Assembly: GCA_031288055.1 (NCBI GenBank)
Contig: JAITSD010000003.1
Coordinates: forward strand, 1-8,775
Origin: Candidatus Opitulatrix roisinitermitis
Lineage (GTDB): Bacteria; Actinomycetota; Actinomycetes; Actinomycetales; Bifidobacteriaceae
Direction of reading: 5' to 3'
Length of the DNA: 8,775 nucleotides
Under the pieces are notes generated by a model. The model did not search any database, was not told the origin of the DNA, and was given only the letters and a program-made list of their open reading frames with translations. Position numbers and translations under genes: made by a program. Shown here piece by piece: positions 1 to 6,264 of this stretch (positions within the stretch are counted from its first letter, which is position 1; every line of letters begins with the position of its first letter).

Positions 1-1413
1 ATAAGATTTATTTACTAAACTATCAATATTGCTAAAAATCTGTTCTAAATCAAGTTTGGTTTTATCAATTACTTCACTATTGTAGTATGGTAAATTTAAA
101 GCTTTAGCCGTTATGTTAGTAACTGTACCCGCCACACCATAAACTCGAATTTTCTCACCTGTTTTATATAATGATTTGGCTATATTTTTAGCAAATAATT
201 TTTCAAAAGCTTTATCTATTTGTTGATTTATAAACTCTATAGCTTGATTTTGTTGAGTTTGACTAGGGGGTAATTTATTAAAAAACAATTCAGCTAATCT
301 AACAGCACCAATTGGCATAGAATAAGTTACTTTTAACATATTAGCTAATTTATTTTGCGCAGACAAACCGTTAATTAAGCCATTAACACCAATAGCAATT
401 TCTGTGGAACCACCACCTATATCAATTATCACAGATAATCCACTATCTTTTATTGAACTGAAGTTTACAGAACTTATAACTCCTAAATACGAATATAGAG
501 CTTCTGTTTGCCCATCAATAATATAAGGTTTCACTTGTAAAATTTCTTCAACACCCTGCACTAATTCGCCCGAGTTTTTAGCATCACGAGACGCTGAAGT
601 TGCCACAAATATAACCTGTTCAACATGATATTGGTCAATTAATTTTTTATAATTACGGCAAACTGAAAAAGTTTTATTTAAACTACTTTTATCTAATAAT
701 CCAGTCTTATTTAAATTCAAACCCAGTCGATTAATCTCCATTTTTCTAGGTATAACATCTTTTAAATATATTTTTGGTAATTGTTTATTTAACTTGAACT
801 TATAGGCGTCAGCTATTAACAAACGAATAGTATTTGTGCCGCAGTCTATAACTGCCCGCCGCAAAAATGCCTTATTATAAGGTATAGTACAACGGCATTT
901 TTTTATATTAAATTGCTCATAATTAGCTAACAAATAATCACCCACCGGATTAATACCGCTTTGTTTAGCTAAACTAAGTTTGGCCAAACTATGAGCCAGG
1001 TGAGAATGTAAGCATTTAATATAAGTTGGCATACCCCCAGCTGAAAAATTAGCAATTTCATCAACCGCAGCAAATTTTTCTCTATCCTTAATATATGATT
1101 TATGAGCCTGTAAATATTGCTGACTAAATTGTTTATTAGTCTTTAACATCTGATTTAACTTAACCATTAAACCCTGTGATTCTAAAGCACTAATATTCTT
1201 TATATAATCATTTGACACTAAATAATAATGTGTGGGAAAAGGCGTTTTATCTGATAAAAATGGCCAACATCTAACCACTATAGGATTTTTACAAACACAA
1301 CGAGTTACAACATCTATAACAGCTCGTGGAATGCGTTTTAGTGAATTTGCAATAATAGTAAAATCTTTTTGACAAAAACTCAAATTGGGCTGACAAGACT
1401 TGTTTTTTAACAT
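1..1413 (-). CDS. DUF501-Ppx/GppA phosphatase fusion protein (3' end beyond window)
   Basis: One uninterrupted frame of 471 codons that has no stop inside the window. Residues 1-170 are a DUF501 domain (function unknown), with RCVCKNPIVV, TPFPTHYYL and GGMPTYIKCLH. From about residue 188 a Ppx/GppA (ASKHA fold) domain begins: AVIDCGTNTIRLLIA is the first phosphate loop, then RLGLNLNKTG, FVATSASRDAKN, DGQTEALYSYLGV (the acidic residue before Ala is kept), IIDIGGGSTEIAIG (second phosphate loop), SMPIGAVRLAELFF and GVAGTVTNI. Family members hydrolyse polyphosphate or (p)ppGpp in the cytoplasm; which one applies here cannot be told. I checked the frame base by base across the junction (positions 844-897) and found no stop or shift. 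An in-frame TAA sits two codons upstream of the ATG, so this ATG is the first possible one. No Shine-Dalgarno sequence is visible. By family length about 40 residues are missing at the C terminus. DUF501 and Ppx are normally separate adjacent genes. Confidence 0.92.
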   Translation of the reverse strand, partial: MLKNKSCQPNLSFCQKDFTIIANSLKRIPRAVIDVVTRCVCKNPIVVRCWPFLSDKTPFPTHYYLVSNDYIKNISALESQGLMVKLNQMLKTNKQFSQQYLQAHKSYIKDREKFAAVDEIANFSAGGMPTYIKCLHSHLAHSLAKLSLAKQSGINPVGDYLLANYEQFNIKKCRCTIPYNKAFLRRAVIDCGTNTIRLLIADAYKFKLNKQLPKIYLKDVIPRKMEINRLGLNLNKTGLLDKSSLNKTFSVCRNYKKLIDQYHVEQVIFVATSASRDAKNSGELVQGVEEILQVKPYIIDGQTEALYSYLGVISSVNFSSIKDSGLSVIIDIGGGSTEIAIGVNGLINGLSAQNKLANMLKVTYSMPIGAVRLAELFFNKLPPSQTQQNQAIEFINQQIDKAFEKLFAKNIAKSLYKTGEKIRVYGVAGTVTNITAKALNLPYYNSEVIDKTKLDLEQIFSNIDSLVNKSY

Positions 1414-1466
1414 TATTTAGAACGAGCAATTAATTCAAAACTGCTTTGAAACATTGTTTTTGTCAT
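1413..1466 (-). CDS. Possible 17-residue leader peptide coupled to the DUF501-Ppx gene
   Basis: The 82-bp gap between the FtsB-like gene and the DUF501-Ppx gene holds a short frame starting MTKTMFQSSFE and ending ARSK. Its TAA shares one base with the ATG of the DUF501-Ppx gene (TAATG), the usual geometry of termination-reinitiation. An AGG lies about nine bases before its ATG, whereas the downstream ATG has no ribosome binding site of its own. This would explain how the downstream gene is translated. The peptide matches nothing I recognise. In sequence this AT-rich a 17-codon frame could arise by chance, so the call rests on the overlap alone. Confidence 0.3.
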   Translation of the reverse strand: MTKTMFQSSFELIARSK

Positions 1467-1495
1467 CTTGGGAACCTACATCTAAAATTTATTAT

Positions 1496-1921
1496 TTACG
1501 GTAAAGATTGAGTTAAAATAAACGACTCACCAACTTGTTTATACCAAGCATCTGTGTTAACTAACTGATTAGACTTACTAGCCTGATTTGATTTAGACGC
1601 TGGCTTATATTCTATAACACTAACTGCTAATTCCCCAGGAAAAACAAAACCTAGTCGTTCTCTAGCCTTAGCTATAACATAATTTTTATCATTCCAACGG
1701 TCTAATTCAGTTTGAAGCTGATCTTTTTGCATTTGGACTTGAGTTAATTGATTCTTTAAATTATTCAATTCTAATTGATTTTTAAAATAAAACTGTAAGG
1801 GCGAAAACATAAAAACTACACATAAAACTAAACTAGATAAAATAACTATTGATGATAAAGAAAAATACTTTTTAACTGACCAATTTTTGAGTTTCATTTT
1901 CACGATGTATCCATCTCTCAT
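1496..1921 (-). CDS. FtsB/DivIC-family septum formation protein
   Basis: A small bitopic divisome protein that would sit at the division site with partners of the FtsL/FtsQ type. The layout is typical of the family: a short basic cytoplasmic N terminus, one membrane helix (about residues 21-41), an extracytoplasmic coiled coil rich in Leu, Asn and Gln (about 47-76), then the signature AKARERLGFVFPGE (84-97), which is the actinobacterial form of the motif. The tail ends in DAWYKQVGESF, resembling the WY..LW end of actinobacterial homologues. The ATG at 1921 overlaps the amt-like gene by 50 bp. A GTG at 1903 and an ATG at 1897 are alternatives, with a weak GAGAGA upstream of the GTG; all leave the membrane helix intact, so the true start is undecided. 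Residues 108-119 are a tandem ASKSNQ duplication. Adjacency to DUF501 and Ppx supports the assignment. Confidence 0.88.
   Translation of the reverse strand: MRDGYIVKMKLKNWSVKKYFSLSSIVILSSLVLCVVFMFSPLQFYFKNQLELNNLKNQLTQVQMQKDQLQTELDRWNDKNYVIAKARERLGFVFPGELAVSVIEYKPASKSNQASKSNQLVNTDAWYKQVGESFILTQSLP
1565..1600 (-). repeat. 18-bp in-frame tandem duplication (ASKSNQ x2) in the FtsB-like tail
   Basis: Two adjacent 18-bp units encode the identical hexapeptide ASKSNQ twice (residues 108-119), but only about 13 of 18 bases agree. The differences are synonymous, for example Ser as AGT versus TCT and Ala as GCT versus GCG. It sits in the linker between the conserved PGE motif and the C-terminal WYKQ motif. 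Confidence 0.75.
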
Positions 1922-3128
1922 GCCAACCTAGTATAAAATTAACAAATAGACTTATTAAAGCCGAAAAAACACTAACATAGATTATCACAAAACTAATACC
2001 TAAAATTTGAGCCAAAAATTGATTAAAACTACCACCAACCAACAAACCTTTTTCAGGTTCTAAAAAACCCACTGCCAATAAACCTATAACACAAGCTGGA
2101 AAATGAATACTCACCACATCCCAACCAACCGTGTGTGATATTTTTTTTCTAACTGTTCTAACTATAATATTACAAATTATACCTGATAATAGGCCTAAAA
2201 ATAAAGCCTGTGTGGGACTAACCACTCCAGCACAAGCTGTTGACAAAATTAAACCACATAAAACACCGTGAGCAATAGAAAAAATTGAAAACTTTTTTAT
2301 CAAAAATTGCTGTATACTTATCCAACCAACCATTGATGAACAAGCTATTAAAATAGTTATAATTAAACCATAACCAGCGTTAGAATCGGCATTAAGCGTG
2401 GCTCCCATAATTATGCCGAAGTAACCAATCATTAATGCAAAAATAGAAACTAGAGCACATAATTGGTCTTTGGAACTTGGCTCAGCAACTTGATTTTGAT
2501 TGCTGCCATCAATAGTTTCATCAATTTCTTTACGACGCAATAAAACTAAAATCACTGCTACAGTCGTGACTGATGTTAACTGAACTTTAGAAGCTCCAGC
2601 AAAATCGTAAAACGATGTACCTAACAAATGTATAATAGCCCCGCCATTAGACAAAAAACCGGTATTTATAATATGACTTATAGGGCAAAAAACCAGAGTT
2701 ATCCATAAAATACAAAACAAAATCCATGAAGAGAATTTCTGTCTACCTCCTAAACAACAAGCAATTATAACAATTGCTAACATTAATAAAACCATTTGAA
2801 AAGTAATACCTAAAACTCCGCCAACCGTCTGAAAAGACGCTGGCACAGATGTATAAATAATATCGTTAGAAAAGACTTTTCCATTCAATAAAAATTCCTC
2901 AAAGGGATTAGATATAATTCCAAAAATATCACTTGGCCCTGAAGCCAACGACCAGCCCCACAAAACCCAAATTATAGATGCCGTAGCTATAGAAATTAAA
3001 CACAAGGAAATCATTTTGTGCATTTTATAGTTTTCACGAGAAGAAACATAAAATAAAATTGTGCCAAAAGTTGATAAAAAAGCTAAACAAATACTTATTA
3101 ACAGCCAAGACACATTTAATGTATTCAT
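1872..3128 (-). CDS. Divergent Amt-family (ammonium transporter-like) membrane protein
   Basis: An integral membrane protein of 418 residues with about eleven hydrophobic segments, the length and topology of Amt channels. Family anchors are clear: ILWVLWGWSLA-like residues near 52-63, ILFCILWITLVFCPISH (136-152), YDFAGA (174-179), GVVSPTQALFLG (301-312) and a pore histidine in VVSIHFPACVIGLL (338-351). By alignment to E. coli AmtB, Asp160 and His318 are kept (D175, H342). His168 is Gln183, Trp148 is Asn155, Phe107 is Leu114, Phe215 is Ile239 and Ser219 is Ala243, so the ammonium site is largely gone. There is also an insertion of about eight residues before D175, and the usual conserved C-terminal tail is replaced by WHERWIHRENETQ. 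The fold call is firm; ammonium transport is doubtful. No glnB partner is next to it. It overlaps the FtsB-like gene and starts without a Shine-Dalgarno sequence. Confidence 0.85.
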   Translation of the reverse strand: MNTLNVSWLLISICLAFLSTFGTILFYVSSRENYKMHKMISLCLISIATASIIWVLWGWSLASGPSDIFGIISNPFEEFLLNGKVFSNDIIYTSVPASFQTVGGVLGITFQMVLLMLAIVIIACCLGGRQKFSSWILFCILWITLVFCPISHIINTGFLSNGGAIIHLLGTSFYDFAGASKVQLTSVTTVAVILVLLRRKEIDETIDGSNQNQVAEPSSKDQLCALVSIFALMIGYFGIIMGATLNADSNAGYGLIITILIACSSMVGWISIQQFLIKKFSIFSIAHGVLCGLILSTACAGVVSPTQALFLGLLSGIICNIIVRTVRKKISHTVGWDVVSIHFPACVIGLLAVGFLEPEKGLLVGGSFNQFLAQILGISFVIIYVSVFSALISLFVNFILGWHERWIHRENETQKLVS

Positions 3129-3135
3129 AATATAC

Positions 3136-3141
3136 AGTATA
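3136..3141 (-). promoter_or_regulatory. Candidate -10 box for a leaderless amt-like mRNA
   Basis: The minus strand reads TATACT seven bases before the ATG at 3128, with no Shine-Dalgarno between them. With normal -10 to start-site spacing, transcription would begin at or next to the A of the ATG, giving a leaderless message, which is common in actinobacteria. No good -35 hexamer is seen 16-18 bases upstream, so this is only a candidate. Confidence 0.35.
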
Positions 3142-3251
3142 GCACTATCAAAATTAGATGAATTAAAACTAGCAGGCAGTTAATTTAAATTTTTATCTAT
3201 TAATATAATATTTAGTAACTCAAAAAACTCAATATTTTATTTTATTAAATT

Positions 3252-3751
3252 TTATCTGTCTTTAATTTTTACATTATCTGTTGTGACACCAGTTTTATCA
3301 GTAGTTAAGAATTCCGCGAAATCCTGATTTTGAATTAAAATAAAATGACTATACCGAACCGTATTATCAAACATATGTGATTTATCTACACCAGTTTTTC
3401 CATTAAAATCTGTACTTGACCAAGTAATACCATTAACATAGTATCCATATTATTAGTCGCTTGTCCTAAACCAGCCAGTAAAACAAAACTAGCGTCTAAA
3501 ATAACGTTACTAAACATAACACTTATATCTAAAGTGTCTATTCCAAAATTATCAGGTAACGAAAAACTATCTGGCAATAAGATTCCAGCCAATATAGAAC
3601 CTATATTATTAATATATGATCCAAACCCATCAGGTAAAATAACACTAATTGTTGATGAATTGTCTGTATTGTTATACACTTCAATAGTATAAGTGTAAGT
3701 ATCTGATGGGCTATCAAGGCTTGCCAAGTTAGGCGGAGTAATTTTAAATCA
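3252..3751 (-). pseudogene. Remnant of an extracellular adhesin-like domain protein
   Basis: Two adjoining minus-strand frames read as parts of one protein. The first (3748-3386) has no ATG and follows a TGA; it begins FKITPPNLASLDSPSD and continues TYTYTIEVYNNTDNSS and ISVILPDGFG, a run typical of beta-sandwich repeat domains of Gram-positive surface proteins (DUF11 or pilin-like). The second frame (3449-3252) carries on with YGYYVNGITWSSTDFNG and TVRYSHFILIQNQ and ends in TAA after VKIKDR. A single-base indel near 3449 would join them. The fragment has no signal peptide, LPXTG motif or membrane anchor at its end. The part after the indel in the first frame (MLMVLLGQVQ) looks like out-of-frame translation. 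It is most simply a decayed surface-protein gene. The family is judged from style rather than from a catalytic motif, so the exact domain is uncertain. Confidence 0.5.
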
Positions 3752-3760
3752 AGTTATATG

Positions 3761-3827
3761 ACTGCCACATTGTGAGGAGGCTAAGACAGGTCAACTAAAT
3801 TGCTGGAGCTGGCTTCACAATGTCAGT
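3761..3827. repeat. Imperfect inverted repeat in a GC-richer patch
   Basis: On the plus strand ACTG, then CATTGTGA (3768-3775), is mirrored by TCACAATG (3815-3822), then CAGT (3824-3827). The 8-bp and 4-bp stems are separated by a small internal loop (CCA against T), and the terminal loop is 39 bases. The surrounding 80 bases are about 50% G+C, clearly above the rest of the window. It could be a structured RNA, a protein-binding dyad or a scar within the decayed gene. Confidence 0.45.
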
Positions 3828-3920
3828 GGCTGAATTGCTAAAAATCTAATTAAGGTCAACCGAATTAATATTAGTTAGTTTTTGTAATTTCAGAAGTTAC
3901 GAAATTTTTAAAAATTAGAG

Positions 3921-3956
3921 GTTGACTAGTTGGTTGGCTAGTTGATTGACTAGTTG
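3921..3956. repeat. Three tandem copies of a 12-bp unit
   Basis: The plus strand shows GTTGACTAGTTG, GTTGGCTAGTTG and ATTGACTAGTTG in succession, followed by a degraded fourth unit. On the minus strand, in one frame, the units translate as STSQ, STSQ and PTSQ, a surface-protein-like linker; in another frame each unit holds a TAG. Confidence 0.8.
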
Positions 3957-4294
3957 ATTAACTTGGGTCTGAGGATTTCTGTAGTTTAAACAGTTTCTAT
4001 GACTTAATTTATGGTAACAGTTTAGTTTATTTCACCAGGTTAACCTTTTTTGATCATTTGAGCTATTTCTATAACTTAAACTTGAGGTAAGTTAATAACT
4101 GGTAAAACCACGAAACTTAAAACCACCACTATAATTGCCACTAAGTCATTTACAATAAGACTATTATTTCTTCCATTAACAACTTTATACTCAATATTCC
4201 TTTTTCATTTCATAAATTACTTCCTCTATTTCTTCTACTACTGTTTTATCACTTTATGTAATAAATTTTTACTCTCTAAAGCTATTTTATTAAA

Positions 4295-4300
4295 TATAAT
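4295..4300 (+). promoter_or_regulatory. Candidate -10 box (TATAAT) for the ABC exporter gene
   Basis: A perfect TATAAT lies 52 bases before the ATG of the ABC exporter. A start site near 4307 would give a leader of about 46 bases without a Shine-Dalgarno sequence. No good -35 is present at 16-18 bp spacing. A second, weaker hexamer (TATCAT, 4341-4346) sits six bases before the ATG and would fit a leaderless transcript. Perfect hexamers are expected by chance in AT-rich spacers. Confidence 0.3.
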
Positions 4301-4352
4301 TACACATTTGTTAAACTTAATAAAGTCCTGAATTTGTTGTTATCATTTAATA

Positions 4353-6218
4353 ATGGACGATAAGCAAAATAATTCAAGTGCACCAACTAAAATTGATGTC
4401 AAAACCGGTCGGCAAACTCTAAAATATTTTTGGAAAGTAGCTAAACTTAATAAAATTAGAATATTAGCTAGCTTTTTATTATCGCCACTAGCAACTTTAT
4501 TTGATAGTTTTTTATGTACTTGGCTTTTAAGCCAAATAATTAATGAAGTTTCCACTAAAGAAACGCCAATTAACCAACTTTGGAGCGTTTTTGGCTTTAG
4601 GGTAATTTTATATTTAGGCTTAATGATTTTCACAAAAATATTTCTCTGGCGATTTATAGTCTTTAATGCTTGGACTTTTAACACAAAAAATATTTACGGT
4701 TTATATAATTTAGTTTTTACTAATTTACAACAAAAATCAATTAATTTTTATAATAATCGTTTTGCTGGGTCTTTAGTTTCTCAAGCTAATCGTTTTATTG
4801 ACTCCTATAATATACTGTCTAATGAATTACTTTGGGGCATTATACCAACTTTAACAGTTATTACCTTCACTATTTTATTTTTAATGCCTGTCTTACCAAC
4901 TTACACAATTATTCTAATATTATGCTCTATACTTTGGGCTACAACTTCTTATATATTTTCGTCTCGAATTGCCAAAGTTAGTAATCAAGTGTCTTCAAAA
5001 TATAATAAAATCTCTGGACAACTATCTGATGCTACAACTAATATAAACTCCATAAAATCAAACGCTAAAGAAAATTACGAAGAACAAAGACTAAAAATGT
5101 CAAATGACGAATTAGCTAGTGCTAATAAAGCTGAAATGTGGGCTTTTACAAAACGGGACATTATATATGGTTTTATTATGGTTATTATGGCAAGTGGTTT
5201 ACTTTTTACTGTGGTAACCGCTCACGCTTTATTTAATGCTATGGTGGGCCCATTAGTTTTAGCAGTGACTTATTCTATGCAACTGCTAGATTATTTATGG
5301 AGAATTAACCAAACTTTTATGAATTTAAATAGATCTTTTGGCAATGCCAAAGAAATGACTGAAATTTTAAATTTAGAACCAGAAATTAAAGATAAAGATC
5401 AAGCTTATAATTTAAATGTGCAAGCTGGGGAAATACAATTTAAAAATGTTAATTTCTCTTATAGGGGTAAAAAACCGCAAAAAGTTTTCACTAATTTTAA
5501 TTTAACTATCAAACCTGGTGAAAAAGTCGGTATTGTGGGGCATAGTGGTGGCGGAAAATCAACTTTCACAAAATTACTTATGCGGTATTATGACTTAGAT
5601 TCTGGTCAAATACTAATTGATGGTTCAGCAACTGCTGATGTTACTCAAGAATCATTGCGACAATCAATTGCTTATGTTGCCCAGGAACCAGTTTTATTTC
5701 ACAGAACTATAGCTGAAAATATCTGCTATGGAGTACCAAAACAATATATAAATCATAGAGCTTTAAAAAATGTTATCTACTCTACAGATGTAACTGACGA
5801 TAAAGGTGTACAAACGCTTATATGGGCAGCTCATCAAGCTAATTCTGTTGAATTCATTGATAAATTACCTGATGGTTTTCAAACTATGGCTGGCGAAAAG
5901 GGAGTTAAATTATCTGGTGGACAACGACAAAGAATCGCTATTGCTCAAGCTATTGCCAAAAATTCACCAATTATTGTTTTAGATGAAGCCACTAGTGCTC
6001 TAGACACTTTATCTGAAAAACTCATTCAAGACGCTATGTCACGCCTTATGGCTGGAAAAACGGCTATTGTAATTGCTCATAGGCTATCAACCGTGTCTTC
6101 ACTTGATAGAATTGTAGTAATTGATAACGGTGAAATTGTTGAGGATGGCAATCATTTTGATCTAATTAAAAAAGGCGGTTTATACGCCCAGCTTTGGAAA
6201 ACGCAAACAGAAGCTTAA
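4353..6218 (+). CDS. ABC exporter half-transporter (membrane plus ATPase domains)
   Basis: A type IV (MsbA/Sav1866-like) exporter that would work as a dimer in the cytoplasmic membrane. Its length of 621 residues is normal for a fused membrane/ATPase subunit. Six membrane helices span about residues 35-315, with a hydrophilic region at about 205-260 matching the long intracellular helices. The ATPase domain from about 358 is complete: A-loop Tyr370, Walker A GHSGGGKST (396-404), Q-loop Gln444 in VAQEPVLFH, signature LSGGQ (520-524), Walker B IIVLDE (540-545) and H-loop His576. All catalytic residues are intact, so it should hydrolyse ATP. Between ENICYG (455-460) and EFID (500-503) there are roughly 19 extra residues compared with MsbA. 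The substrate cannot be predicted, since no partner half-transporter or biosynthetic gene is adjacent. It stands alone and convergent with ftsY, and the ATG lacks a Shine-Dalgarno sequence. Confidence 0.93.
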   Translation: MDDKQNNSSAPTKIDVKTGRQTLKYFWKVAKLNKIRILASFLLSPLATLFDSFLCTWLLSQIINEVSTKETPINQLWSVFGFRVILYLGLMIFTKIFLWRFIVFNAWTFNTKNIYGLYNLVFTNLQQKSINFYNNRFAGSLVSQANRFIDSYNILSNELLWGIIPTLTVITFTILFLMPVLPTYTIILILCSILWATTSYIFSSRIAKVSNQVSSKYNKISGQLSDATTNINSIKSNAKENYEEQRLKMSNDELASANKAEMWAFTKRDIIYGFIMVIMASGLLFTVVTAHALFNAMVGPLVLAVTYSMQLLDYLWRINQTFMNLNRSFGNAKEMTEILNLEPEIKDKDQAYNLNVQAGEIQFKNVNFSYRGKKPQKVFTNFNLTIKPGEKVGIVGHSGGGKSTFTKLLMRYYDLDSGQILIDGSATADVTQESLRQSIAYVAQEPVLFHRTIAENICYGVPKQYINHRALKNVIYSTDVTDDKGVQTLIWAAHQANSVEFIDKLPDGFQTMAGEKGVKLSGGQRQRIAIAQAIAKNSPIIVLDEATSALDTLSEKLIQDAMSRLMAGKTAIVIAHRLSTVSSLDRIVVIDNGEIVEDGNHFDLIKKGGLYAQLWKTQTEA

Positions 6219-6264
6219 AGGATTTTTTGAAAGTTTTTAAAACTAAAAATAAAAAATAATTAAA

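Larger units (their letters stand above)
3752..4294 (-). pseudogene. Highly eroded upstream part of the surface-protein remnant
   Basis: This stretch has no usable open frame, but coding-like runs appear on the minus strand in changing frames: DKTVVEEIEEVIYEMKKE (about 4249-4196), KVVNGRNNSLIVND, PTSQPLIFKNF followed by VTSEITKTN, SNSATDIVKPAPAI (about 3840-3798), and PPHNVAVI. The linker built from STSQ and PTSQ units is typical of cell-wall-exposed proteins. The pieces lie in order upstream of the adhesin-like fragment, consistent with one long gene that has collected stops and frameshifts. Nothing else recognisable lies here: no tRNA and no intact gene on either strand. The reading is an inference from composition and could be partly chance. 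Confidence 0.33.

Noticed and set aside
3752..4198. TGA read as tryptophan, or genome-wide stop reassignment
   Set aside because: The intact genes here use TGG for conserved tryptophans, end in TAA or TGA and contain normal Gln codons; stops inside coding-like sequence occur only in the decayed region.
3752..4340. tmRNA, RNase P RNA, SRP RNA or tRNA in the long spacer
   Set aside because: I looked on both strands for the RNase P GAGGAAAGTCC-type core, a tmRNA tRNA-like end and cloverleaf arms, and found none.
3129..4352. CRISPR array, insertion sequence or integron attC site
   Set aside because: The only tandem repeat has a 12-bp unit with no spacers. No transposase frame or terminal inverted repeats flank the region, and the GTCAACC motifs do not pair as attC core sites would.
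4343..4684. Minus-strand frame of 113 codons overlapping the start of the ABC exporter
   Set aside because: It lies antisense over clear membrane-domain coding sequence, its translation is a low-complexity Leu/Lys/Ile mix, and no family motif is present.
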